From Streptomyces tirandamycinicus (GTDB lineage Bacteria > Actinomycetota > Actinomycetes > Streptomycetales > Streptomycetaceae), in the NCBI RefSeq assembly GCF_003097515.1, contig NZ_CP029188.1, positions 6,368,531 through 6,432,530 on the forward strand: DNA of 64,000 bases, in the 5' to 3' direction. Position 1 is the stretch's first letter; each line of letters starts with the position of its first letter. Made by a program: the position numbers and the translations under genes. Under the pieces are notes generated by a model. That model saw nothing but the letters and a program-made list of their open reading frames with translations, did not search any database and was not told the origin of the DNA. Positions 18,000-25,313 of this stretch are shown here, in pieces.

Positions 18000-19453
18000 T
18001 CGACTCCCACGCACCGGCCGCCCGCTCCGCGGAGCCCGGCGAGCCCGTCGAGCCCCTCGAGTTGAGGATCGACGCGTCCGCGCGGCTGCGCGGCGGCCCG
18101 CCGGACGGACTGCCCGGCTTCACGGACTGGTTCGCCGACTTCGGCCGGCGGGCCTACACCCGTGTCGAGCGCGTTCCCCTGCACGACCTGGAGGGCTGGG
18201 AGACCGACCCGGACACCGGCGACCTGCGCCATCGGACGGGCCGGTTCTTCACCGTGCACGGACTGGAGGTCGACCACCCCGGCGCACCGGTGCCGCGGTG
18301 GACCCAGCCGATCATCAACCAGCCCGAGGTCGGCATCCTCGGCATCCTCACCGCCCCGATCGGCGGAGTGCCGCACTTCCTGATGCAGGCGAAGGTCGAG
18401 CCGGGCAACGCCGAGGGACTCCAGCTCTCCCCGACCGTCCAGGCCACCCGCAGCAACTACACACGCGTGCACCAGGGGCGCCCGGTGCCCTACCTGGAGC
18501 ACTTCCTGGACGTCCACAGCCGGCCGGGGGTGATCGCCGACGTACGGCAGTCCGAGCAGGGGTCGTGGTTCTACCGCAAGCGCAACCGCAACATGGTGGT
18601 CGAGCTGCCGGAGCCCGTGGAGGCCCGCGACGGGTACCGCTGGATGACACTGGGCCAGGTCCACGAGCTGCTGGGGCGCAAGGACACGGTCAACATGGAC
18701 GCCCGGACCGTGCTGTCGTGCCTGCCGTTCACCGGCCCGGGCGTCGGCGAGCCGGACGGCGACGACTTCCGGTCCGCTCTGCTGCGCTCGGCCGACCCCG
18801 GCGCGCGCGCCGTGCACACCGCGTCGGAGATCCTCGGCTGGATCACCGACCGGCGCACGGGCAGCGACATCTCGGTCCGCCGGGTCCGGCTCGGCGAACT
18901 GCGGGACTGGAGCCGCACCGAGGACCGCATACGCCACGACACGGGCGCCTTCTTCGACGTCATCGGGGTACGCGTGGACGCCGGCGGCCGCGAGGTCCAC
19001 CGGTGGAGCCAGCCGATGATCGAACCGGTGGGCACCGGCGTCATCGCCTTCCTGGTCCGGCGGTTCGACGGAGTGCTGCACGTCCTCGCGCACGCCCGCG
19101 TCGAGCCCGGCTTCGCGGACGTGGTGGAGCTGGGCCCCACCGTGCAGTGCGTCGAGGAGAGCCATGCGCGGCTGCCCGGCGGCACCCCGCCGCCCTTCCT
19201 GGAGGAGGTGCTGCGGGCCCCCGCCGCACACGTCCGGTTCGACACGGTGCTCTCCGAGGAGGGCGGCCGCTTCTACCACGCGCTCAACCGCTACCTGATC
19301 GTGGAGACCGACCGGGACGTGCCCCGCGACCACCCCCACCACCGCTGGATGACGCTGCACCAGCTGTCGGAGCTCCTGCGGCACAGCCACTACGTCAACG
19401 TCCAGGCGCGCAGCCTGATCGCCTGCCTGCACAGCCTGTTCCACGCGGCCTGA
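17996..19453 (+). CDS. dTDP-4-keto-6-deoxyhexose 2,3-dehydratase
   Basis: 485 residues, built from two related halves: residues about 40-245 (GRFFTVHGLEV, RWTQPIINQPEVGILG, HFLMQAKVEPG, QLSPTVQATRSNY) and about 275-480 (GAFFDVIGVRV, RWSQPMIEPVGTGVIAF, HVLAHARVEPG, ELGPTVQCVEES). This tandem arrangement is the hallmark of the EryBVI/TylCVI/AknS-neighbour 2,3-dehydratases that start 2-deoxygenation. Product is a 3,4-diketo sugar then reduced at C-3 by the Gfo/Idh-type enzyme at 31,395. Last gene of the 15,044 operon, followed by a strong hairpin. Confidence 0.94.
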   Translation: MIDSHAPAARSAEPGEPVEPLELRIDASARLRGGPPDGLPGFTDWFADFGRRAYTRVERVPLHDLEGWETDPDTGDLRHRTGRFFTVHGLEVDHPGAPVPRWTQPIINQPEVGILGILTAPIGGVPHFLMQAKVEPGNAEGLQLSPTVQATRSNYTRVHQGRPVPYLEHFLDVHSRPGVIADVRQSEQGSWFYRKRNRNMVVELPEPVEARDGYRWMTLGQVHELLGRKDTVNMDARTVLSCLPFTGPGVGEPDGDDFRSALLRSADPGARAVHTASEILGWITDRRTGSDISVRRVRLGELRDWSRTEDRIRHDTGAFFDVIGVRVDAGGREVHRWSQPMIEPVGTGVIAFLVRRFDGVLHVLAHARVEPGFADVVELGPTVQCVEESHARLPGGTPPPFLEEVLRAPAAHVRFDTVLSEEGGRFYHALNRYLIVETDRDVPRDHPHHRWMTLHQLSELLRHSHYVNVQARSLIACLHSLFHAA

Positions 19454-19470
19454 CGGGAGGCGCCGGAACG

Positions 19471-19510
19471 CCGTGTCCCGGAGAGGCGCTCGCACCTCTC
19501 CGGGACACGG
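19471..19510 (+). terminator. hairpin terminator after 2,3-dehydratase
   Basis: Perfect 16-bp inverted repeat (CCGTGTCCCGGAGAGG at 19471-19486 and its complement at 19495-19510) with an 8-base loop, 17 bases after the stop codon. Confidence 0.8.
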
Positions 19511-19617
19511 CGCTGCCCGTACCCGGCGTCACCTGGAACCTCCGAGGATGTCCCGGCCTTTCAGGCCGGGGAGGAGTCGGACACCTGCGGAGCAGGGCGG
19601 GGGAAGAGCAATGGCCG

Positions 19618-19776
19618 TCAGGGTGATTGGTCGTCTGTCGAGTCGCTGCCGCGCCCGGCCTCAAGCCGGTGCAGGATCTCGGAGTTGAGGGACCTGCGGG
19701 CGGACTAGGCCTGAGAGACCAGCCACTCGTGCAGGTCGGCGGGCAGCCTGAGCGTGATGCGCACTTCTTGATCCAT
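19618..19776 (-). pseudogene. ribbon-helix-helix (Arc-like) protein with internal amber stop
   Basis: From ATG 19776 the frame reads MDQEVRITLRLPADLHEWLVSQA, then TAG at 19707-19705, then continues in the same frame as SARRSLNSEILHRLEAGRGSDS to a TGA at 19618. Both parts together make a typical 50-residue Arc/MetJ-type DNA-binding protein of the kind often found divergent from streptomycete tnpB genes. A single base change would create the TAG. Only 29 bases separate its start from the tnpB start, so it may once have controlled the element. Confidence 0.65.
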
Positions 19777-19805
19777 GCCCTCGATCGTAGTGGTAGAATG
19801 GTGGC

Positions 19806-21003
19806 ATGACGACACCGCAGATATCGGAGGGCGCCGGGCATGCCCGGTACACCTACCGGCTTCGCGTGTCGTCGACCGCCCGCACCGGCCTTGAAACCGA
19901 GTGGGCGCGCTGCCGGTGTGGGTGTGGAACGAGTGCGTGGCCATGTCCCGCAAGGTCCACGCCGCGAACCAGGGGGCGGCCGAGAAGACGACGTGCGGCC
20001 CGGCCCGGCTCGACAAGATGCTGACCGAGGCCCGCGACGCCATGTCGTGGCTGCGTGAGGGCGCGTCGGTGCCGCAGCAGCAGACCATCCGCGACTTCGC
20101 AAGTCCCGCGCCAAGGCACTCAAGGACATCAAGGCGAGGCTGCCGCTCCGGCAGCGCGCCGGGATGCCCCGCATCAAGCGGAAGCGTGACGCGCTGCCGA
20201 CCCTGAACTACACGAGGCGCGGGTTCCGGTTGAAGGACGGCCGCCTGCACGTCGCGGGCGGGATCGCCCTGACGGTCCTCTGGTCCCGCGAACTCCCCGC
20301 CGCACCCACCTCGGTGCGGATCTACCAGGACTCCCTGGGGCACTGGTACGCGTCGTTCGTCGTCGCCACCACAGCACAGCCGCTCCCGGCAACGGGCGCC
20401 GTGCTCGGTGTGGACTGGGGCGTCAAGGAGACGGCCACCACCACGTCCGACGCCCATGACCTCCCCCACGCCGAGCACGGAAAGAACGCTGCGCAGCGCC
20501 TCGCCCGCTACCAGCGGATGATGGCCCGCCGTAAGCCCGCGCGTGGACAAGCCGCCTCCAAGGGCTACCGGCAAGCCCGGAAGCAGACCGCGAAGCTGAA
20601 CAAGAAGGTCGCCCGGCAACGTCAGGACACCGCCCGCAAGTGGGCCAAGTCCGTGGTCCGCGACCACGACTCGATCGCCGTCGAGGACTTCCGGCCGAAG
20701 TTCCTCAGCCGCACCACCATGGCCCGCAAGGCCGCTGACGCGGCGATCGGCGCCACGAAGACGGCCCTGATCGAGATGGGCCGCAAGCACGCACGGGACA
20801 TCCGCCTCGTGCATCCCGCGCACACCACCATGGACTGCGCGCACTGCATGACGAGAGCCAAGCATGCACTTCCTCTTTCGGAACGTACCTACACCTGCAC
20901 CGCGTGCGGAGCCGTGTCCCCTCGGGACAAGAACTCCGCGCGCGTGATGCTGGTCCGGGCTGGTCTCAACCCGGCTGGTGCCGAGGGCGTAAGACCTCCG
21001 TGA
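19806..21003 (+). pseudogene. tnpB: tnpB (IS605 OrfB, RuvC-like) with two frameshifts
   Basis: N-terminal part from ATG 19806 (YTYRLRVSSTARTGLETEW) must shift frame near 19,918 (two extra bases in CGGTGTGGGTGTGG) to reach RWVWNECVAMSRKVHAANQG, and again near 20,100 (one base missing in TTCGCAAGTCC) to reach SRAKALKDIK and the long C-terminal frame. That C-terminal part, readable from ATG 20164, keeps the RuvC residues (GVDWGVKE, VEDF, RDKNSAR) and the zinc ribbon DCAHC...CTACG. TnpB is an RNA-guided nuclease; here it cannot be made whole, though the 279-residue C-terminal ORF is open. Confidence 0.85.
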
Positions 21004-21061
21004 GCGCTGCTCCCAGAGGCGGCCTGAGCCAGGAATCCCCTCCCTTCAAGGAGGGGAGGAT

Positions 21062-22171
21062 TCAAAGACCGGCGATCACCTCGCGGAGCGCCTCGATCAC
21101 CTTCTCCTGGACGTGCTGCGGCAGCGAGGGGTACATCGGCAGGGAGAAGATCTCCTTCGCCAGCCGCTCGGTCACCGGCAGATCCCCCTCGCGGTGGCCG
21201 AGGTGCGCGAAGCCGCTCATCGTGTGCACCGGCCAGGGGTAGCTGACGTTCAGCTCGATGTCGTACGCCTTGAGCCGCTCGATGATGCGGTCCCGCTCCG
21301 GGTGGCGCACCACGTGGACGTAGTGGACGTGATCATTGCCCACCGCGTTCGAGGGAAGGACGAGGCCGGTGTCCCCCAGCCCCTCCGCATAGCGTCGCGC
21401 CACGCGCCGCCGGCCCTCGACGTAGGTGTCGAGGCGCCGTAGCTTGCGGCGGAGGATCTCGGCCTGGACCTCGTCGAGGCGGCTGTTGTGTCCCGGGGTT
21501 TCGACAACGTAGTACCGGTCCTCCATGCCGTAGTAGCGCAGCCGGCGCAGTCTGGTCTCCGTGCCGGCGTCGTGGGTGACGACGGCCCCGCCGTCGCCGT
21601 ACGCCCCGAGCACCTTCGTCGGGTAGAAGGAGAAGGCCGCGGCGTCGCCCATGGTCCCGGCGAGCCGCCCGTGGTGCCGGGCGCCGTGGGCCTGGGCGCA
21701 GTCCTCCAGGACCCTCAGCCCGTGGCGCCCGGCGAAGGCGGTCACGGCGGCCATGTCGACGCACTGCCCGTACAGGTGCACCGGCACGATGGCCGCGGTG
21801 CGCTCGGTGAGCGCGTCGGCGAGCAGGTCGGTGCGCATCAGGTAGTCCTCTTCGCGCACGTCCACGAAGACCGGACGGGCTCCTACGGCGTCGATGGCCA
21901 GGACGGTGGGGGCCGCCGTGTTGGCCACCGTGATCACCTCGTCGCCCGGCTTCACTCCGAGCGCCTGCAGGCCGAGGACGATCGCGTTGGTGCCGTTGTC
22001 CACGCCCACGCAGTGCGGCAGCCCGTGGTAGGCGGCGAACTCCTGCTCGAAGCGGGAGACGCTCTCGCCGAGGACGAGCCGGCCGGACTGGAACACCGTG
22101 TCGACCGCGTCGAGGAGCTCCTCGCGCTCCTCGGCGTACTCCCGCAGATAGTCCCAGACGTATGTGGTCAT
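21062..22171 (-). CDS. dTDP-3-keto sugar 3-aminotransferase (DnrJ/DesV type, PLP)
   Basis: 369 residues from ATG 22171, overlapping the upstream methyltransferase stop by 4 bp. DegT/DnrJ/EryC1 fold with CVGVDNGTNAIVLGLQALG, PVHLYGQ, EDCAQAHGA and the PLP lysine in SFYPTKVLGAYGDGG. DnrJ (daunosamine) and its relatives put the 3-amino group on the sugar, here the precursor of rhodosamine. The TGA stop at 21062 falls in the terminal bases of the adjoining insertion element, so the native last codons may have been altered; length is still normal. Works before the N-methyltransferases at 22,168 and 34,118. Confidence 0.92.
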   Translation of the reverse strand: MTTYVWDYLREYAEEREELLDAVDTVFQSGRLVLGESVSRFEQEFAAYHGLPHCVGVDNGTNAIVLGLQALGVKPGDEVITVANTAAPTVLAIDAVGARPVFVDVREEDYLMRTDLLADALTERTAAIVPVHLYGQCVDMAAVTAFAGRHGLRVLEDCAQAHGARHHGRLAGTMGDAAAFSFYPTKVLGAYGDGGAVVTHDAGTETRLRRLRYYGMEDRYYVVETPGHNSRLDEVQAEILRRKLRRLDTYVEGRRRVARRYAEGLGDTGLVLPSNAVGNDHVHYVHVVRHPERDRIIERLKAYDIELNVSYPWPVHTMSGFAHLGHREGDLPVTERLAKEIFSLPMYPSLPQHVQEKVIEALREVIAGL

Positions 22172-22896
22172 CGCCCGGACACCTCCCGCTCCTTGGTTCC
22201 GACGAAGAGGCCGCGGCCCGTCGGTGGGCCCGGCCGGTAGCTGACGGAGCATCCGGCGTCCCGGAACGCCTGCTCGTACTCCTCACGCGTGAACAGGGTC
22301 AGGACGTCGATCTCGGTGAAGGTCCGGATGCCCGACGGCTCCCCGACGAGGAAGCGGACCTCCATCCGCGTCGCCCGGCCCTGCAGGGTGGAGTGGGAGA
22401 CACGGGCGACGGTCCGGTCGCCCTCCCGGGCCAGGTCCCCGGCGACGAACCCCTCCGTGAACTGCTCGGGGAACCACCAGGGTTCGACGACCAGTACGCC
22501 TCCCGGGTCGAGGTGGCGGGCCATCGAGGCCACGGCCGAGCGCATCTCCTCGACGCTGCCCAGGTAGCCGATGGCGCAGAACATGCAGGTGACGACGGAG
22601 TACCGGCGGCCGAGGTCGAAGTCGCGCATGTCGCCCTCGTGGATGGTCAGGCCGGGCCACCGCTCGAGCGCCAGGTCCCGCATCGGCGCCGCGATCTCCA
22701 GGCCCTCCGCGGTGCCGAAGAGCTTGCTGAAGGGGCCGAGATGGGCGGCGGTGCCGCACGCCACATCGAGCAGCGCGTCCGCGTCCGGGGCGTGCCGGCG
22801 GGCCAGGGCCGCGATGTCCTCGGCCTCCGCCGCCCAGTCCTTGCCCCGGCTGCGGTACACCGTCTCGTACACCTCGGCGAGGTCCGTGCTGTACAT
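22168..22896 (-). CDS. dTDP-amino sugar N-methyltransferase 1 (DesVI/TylM1/AknX2 type)
   Basis: 242 residues. Class I SAM fold: LLDVACGTAAHLGPF (motif I), GLEIAAPMRDLA, GDMRDFDLGRRYSVVTCMFCAIGYL, and the family signature EPWWFPEQF with VSHSTLQGRATRMEVRFLV. Homologues dimethylate the 3-amino group of the sugar. Translationally coupled to the aminotransferase downstream (4-bp overlap), supporting a role in rhodosamine. A paralogue with the same signature lies at 34,118; nogalamycin biosynthesis likewise has two (SnogA, SnogX). Each may do one methyl transfer, or they may act on different sugars. Confidence 0.9.
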   Translation of the reverse strand: MYSTDLAEVYETVYRSRGKDWAAEAEDIAALARRHAPDADALLDVACGTAAHLGPFSKLFGTAEGLEIAAPMRDLALERWPGLTIHEGDMRDFDLGRRYSVVTCMFCAIGYLGSVEEMRSAVASMARHLDPGGVLVVEPWWFPEQFTEGFVAGDLAREGDRTVARVSHSTLQGRATRMEVRFLVGEPSGIRTFTEIDVLTLFTREEYEQAFRDAGCSVSYRPGPPTGRGLFVGTKEREVSGR

Positions 22897-22951
22897 GCTT
22901 TCTCCTCGGGTCGGCTGCTGTCCTGTGCGCCTGCGGGCGGAGCGGCGGCCC

Positions 22952-23731
22952 TCAGCCGTCGACGAGGGCGACCGCCCGCGCCCAGCCGGCCCCGGCGCGC
23001 GCGACCTTCACCGGGAAGCACGCGACCTGGAAGCCGTACGGGGCGGGCAGGTCCTCCAGTCCCGAGAGCCGCTCGATCTGGCAGTACTCCGTGTGGCGCC
23101 CGGCGACATGGGCCGGCCAGAGCACGGCGGGGTCCCCGGTGCGCCGGTACTCGGCGATGATCGTGCCGAACGGCGCGTCCAGGCTGAACGCGTCGGTGCC
23201 CACCACGCGGACGCCCGCGTCGAGCAGGAAGGCGATGCCGCTCGCGTCGAGGCCGACGAAGTCGGTGAAGTACCGGTTGGTGCCCGACCACGCGGCGGCG
23301 CCGGTGTGCAGGATCACGATGTCGGACGGGGCGAGCGCGTACCCGATCCGGTCGAGCTCCTTGCGCAGGTCGGCCGCGTCGACCGTGCCCGCCTCACGGC
23401 CCCGGACGTCCAGGACCACCCCGGGGGCGAGGAACCACTCCAGCGGCATGGCGTCGATGTGCCGGGGCACGCCGGTGCCGTACGTCGCCCGGGAGCCGTA
23501 GTGCGAGGGCGCGTCGACGTGCGTGCCGGTGTGGGTGGTCAGACTCAGCCGGTCCAGCGAGAGGAACTCCCCGTCGGGCAGGTCGTCGGGGTCGAACTCG
23601 ATGCCGAAGTGGCGCCGCATCTCGTCGCACATGTGCAGCGCGCCCTCACGGGGGGACATCACCTTGTGGACCACCGGGTCCGGTTCGAACGAGCCGGAGT
23701 CCACCGGCGAGGACAGGTCAATGATGCGCAC
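22952..23731 (-). CDS. dpsY: polyketide cyclase, DpsY/AknW type (kynurenine-formamidase-like)
   Basis: 259 residues. GTG 23731 chosen because AGGAGG stands five bases before it; the GTG two codons earlier overlaps that site. Metal-binding motif of the cyclase family as THTGTHVDAPSHY, plus DIVILHTG and AYGFQVACFPVKVA at the C terminus. In daunorubicin biosynthesis DpsY is required for correct closure of the second and third rings; without it shunt products form. First gene of the 23,731-21,062 operon, divergent from the SnoaL-like gene, with SARP heptamers between. Confidence 0.9.
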   Translation of the reverse strand: MRIIDLSSPVDSGSFEPDPVVHKVMSPREGALHMCDEMRRHFGIEFDPDDLPDGEFLSLDRLSLTTHTGTHVDAPSHYGSRATYGTGVPRHIDAMPLEWFLAPGVVLDVRGREAGTVDAADLRKELDRIGYALAPSDIVILHTGAAAWSGTNRYFTDFVGLDASGIAFLLDAGVRVVGTDAFSLDAPFGTIIAEYRRTGDPAVLWPAHVAGRHTEYCQIERLSGLEDLPAPYGFQVACFPVKVARAGAGWARAVALVDG

Positions 23732-23781
23732 GGCCACCTCCTGGACGACAGGGCCAGCCTGGCCTCGGCCGCTCGGAAGGC

Positions 23782-23847
23782 GTTGGAATCCCGCTCGACG
23801 ACGGCGCGGCCGCCTCGAGCGGGATTCGACGCGGATGCGTCAGGGTC
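23782..23847. promoter_or_regulatory. divergent SARP-type site in a 13-bp inverted repeat
   Basis: GAATCCCGCTCGA (23787-23799) and its perfect complement (23816-23828) flank a 16-base loop. Plus strand: TCGAGCG (23816)-n4-TCGACGC (23827)-n8-CAGGGT (23842). Minus strand: TCGAGCG (23799-23793)-n4-TCCAACG (23788-23782), without an obvious -10. Suits an activator serving the DpsY operon and the SnoaL-like gene. Confidence 0.55.
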
Positions 23848-23877
23848 GGGCGCAGGACCGTCACCGGGAGGCCGTTG

Positions 23878-24285
23878 ATGAACAGCACGGACGTCCAGCA
23901 GTTCTACGCCCGCCATATGCAGTTGCTCGACGGCGGCGAGGCCGAGGCGTGGGCAGGAACGTTCACGCCCGACGCGACCTTCGCCGCCCCGTCGATGACG
24001 GAGCCCGTCCGGGGCCGGGACGGCATCGCCGCCGGTGCGCGGGCGGCGGCCGACGGGCGCACGGCGGCGGGGGAGGTGCACCGCCACTGGGTCGCCATGA
24101 CGACCGCCCTGAACACCGCCGACGGGATCGAGACCGTCTCCTGCGTGCAGATCCTCGCGGTCCCCCGGGGCGGCGCGCCGCGGGTGCACCTGTCCTGTGT
24201 GATGCGTGACCGGCTGGTCCGGCAGGGCGGTCAACTGCTCGTGGCGGAGCGCCGCATCACCCGCGACGACCGGCCGGGCGGCTGA
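23878..24285 (+). CDS. SnoaL-like (NTF2 fold) protein, possible SnoaL2/AclR-type hydroxylase
   Basis: 135 residues from ATG 23878 behind GGGAGG. NTF2-like: STDVQQFYARHMQLLDGGEAEAW, TFTPDATF, VRGRDGIAAGARAAAD, VHLSCVMRDRLVRQGGQLLVAERRI. It is clearly related to the extra C-terminal domain of the aromatase/cyclase at 25,314 (shared QQFYARxMxLLD start and RLHLSxVxxDxLV end). In nogalamycin biosynthesis SnoaL2 acts with the reductase SnoaW in C-1 hydroxylation, and AclR is the aclacinomycin relative; the SDR gene follows here by 40 bases. A cyclase role is the alternative. Confidence 0.7.
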   Translation: MNSTDVQQFYARHMQLLDGGEAEAWAGTFTPDATFAAPSMTEPVRGRDGIAAGARAAADGRTAAGEVHRHWVAMTTALNTADGIETVSCVQILAVPRGGAPRVHLSCVMRDRLVRQGGQLLVAERRITRDDRPGG

Positions 24286-24287
24286 CC

Positions 24288-24319
24288 TCGACCCCGCTTC
24301 GAGCGGCCGTCAGTAGCGT
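24288..24319 (+). promoter_or_regulatory. canonical SARP promoter giving a leaderless SDR transcript
   Basis: TCGACCC (24288)-n4-TCGAGCG (24299)-n8-TAGCGT (24314-24319). Transcription from this -10 would begin at or within a base or two of the ATG at 24326, and that ATG has no ribosome site, so the mRNA is probably leaderless. Confidence 0.7.
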
Positions 24320-24325
24320 CCCGGC

Positions 24326-25072
24326 ATGACTCCTAGGACTGTGATCATCACCGGTGGAGGTTCCGGAATCGGCCGCGCGACGGCCCGCCGCTTCGCCGCG
24401 CGGGGAGACCGTGTGCTCGTCGTGGGCCGGACCGCCGGCCTCCTCGACGAGACGGCCGAAGGCCACGACGGCGTGCGCACCCTGGTCGCCGACATCACCG
24501 AGCCGGGGGCCGGCGAGGCGGTCGTGGAGGCCGCGCTGGAGGCCTTCGGCCGGGTCGACGTGCTGGTCAACAACGCCGGGGCCGGCACGTTCGCGCCGCT
24601 CGCCGCACTCGACCGGGCCGTGACCGAGCACCAGATCGCCGTCAACCTGATCGGCCCGGCCTTCGTGGCGCAGGCCGCGCTGGCCGCGCTGGAGGCGACC
24701 GGCGGCACCATCGTCAACGTCAGCTCCGCCGGGTCGCTGGGCATCCAGGGTTTCCCGGACAACTCGGTCTACTGGGCCACGAAGGCGGCGCTGAACCACT
24801 TCACCCGCACCTGGGCCGTGGAGCTCGCGCCGCGCGGTATCCGGGTGGTCTCGGTGGCTCCGGGCGTGACCGACACCGGCATCGGCGAGCGTGCCGGCAT
24901 GTCCGCCGAGGAGTACAAGGGCTTCCTCGCCCAGATCGCCGAGCGCATCCCCCTCGGGCGGGTCGCCACACCCGAGGACGTGGCCTGGTGGGTCACGGCG
25001 CTGGCCGAACCAGGAGGCGGCTACCTGACGGGCGCGGTCGTCCCGGTCGACGGCGGGCTCTCCCTCACCTGA
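24326..25072 (+). CDS. short-chain dehydrogenase/reductase (AknU/DnrE or SnoaW type)
   Basis: 248 residues. Cofactor motif TGGGSGIG, NNAG, catalytic Ser in NVSSAGSLG and YWATK as YxxxK; C-terminal GGYLTGAVVPVDGG is classic SDR. Two roles fit: C-7 ketoreduction of aklaviketone to aklavinone (AknU/DnrE), which the pathway needs and no other gene here supplies, or the reductase partner of the neighbouring SnoaL2-like protein (SnoaW). The ATG lacks a Shine-Dalgarno sequence and is placed at the expected transcription start of a SARP-type promoter. Confidence 0.8.
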   Translation: MTPRTVIITGGGSGIGRATARRFAARGDRVLVVGRTAGLLDETAEGHDGVRTLVADITEPGAGEAVVEAALEAFGRVDVLVNNAGAGTFAPLAALDRAVTEHQIAVNLIGPAFVAQAALAALEATGGTIVNVSSAGSLGIQGFPDNSVYWATKAALNHFTRTWAVELAPRGIRVVSVAPGVTDTGIGERAGMSAEEYKGFLAQIAERIPLGRVATPEDVAWWVTALAEPGGGYLTGAVVPVDGGLSLT

Positions 25073-25147
25073 CGGTCCCCTTACGTGACGGCTCACCTGA
25101 CGATCCCCTTGGGTGACGGTCTCACCTGACGGTCCCTCAGCGGACCG
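25064..25147. repeat. 28/29-bp tandem repeat at SDR 3' end
   Basis: Three copies starting with CTCACCTGACGGTCCCCTTA at 25064, 25092 and 25121 (last one partial). The first copy includes the SDR stop codon, so the array seems to have grown from the gene end. Confidence 0.75.
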
Positions 25148-25165
25148 TGGAACCCCCACCGGAGC

Positions 25166-25264
25166 GGGGGCGGCAGCGGGGCCGCGGGCGACCGCGGGGG
25201 AGGCGGCGGATCACGGGGGCGGCAGCGGGGCCGCGGGCGACCGCGGAGGGAAGCGGCGGACCAC
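25166..25264. repeat. 49-bp direct repeat, two copies
   Basis: Copies at 25166-25214 and 25215-25264, first 32 bases identical (GGGGGCGGCAGCGGGGCCGC then GGGCGACCGCGG). Noncoding, between convergent genes. Confidence 0.8.
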
Positions 25265-25295
25265 GGGCCGCACCGGTCGGCGGTGCGGCCCGTGG
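25261..25295. terminator. bidirectional hairpin between convergent operons
   Basis: Perfect 15-bp inverted repeat (CCACGGGCCGCACCG at 25261-25275, complement at 25281-25295), 5-base loop, just beyond the stop of the aromatase gene and facing the SDR gene. Confidence 0.8.
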
Positions 25296-25313
25296 CCGTG
25301 GGCGCCCGGCAGG

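Larger units (their letters stand above)
19546..21064 (+). mobile_element. decayed IS200/IS605-type element (tnpB only, IS1341 group)
   Basis: Contains a frameshifted tnpB and a divergent ribbon-helix-helix ORF, no tnpA. Right end is a hairpin at about 21034-21062 (AATCCCCTCC / GGAGGGGAGGATT) directly after tnpB, the expected place for the guide RNA scaffold; left boundary is uncertain, set at a hairpin (CCCGGCC-GGCCGGG, 19552-19570). No target duplication is expected for this class. The right end abuts and probably supplies the stop codon of the aminotransferase gene. Confidence 0.65.

Noticed and set aside
16808..19495. 895-residue minus-strand frame
   Set aside because: Opposite the 4-ketoreductase and 2,3-dehydratase, which carry clear catalytic motifs.
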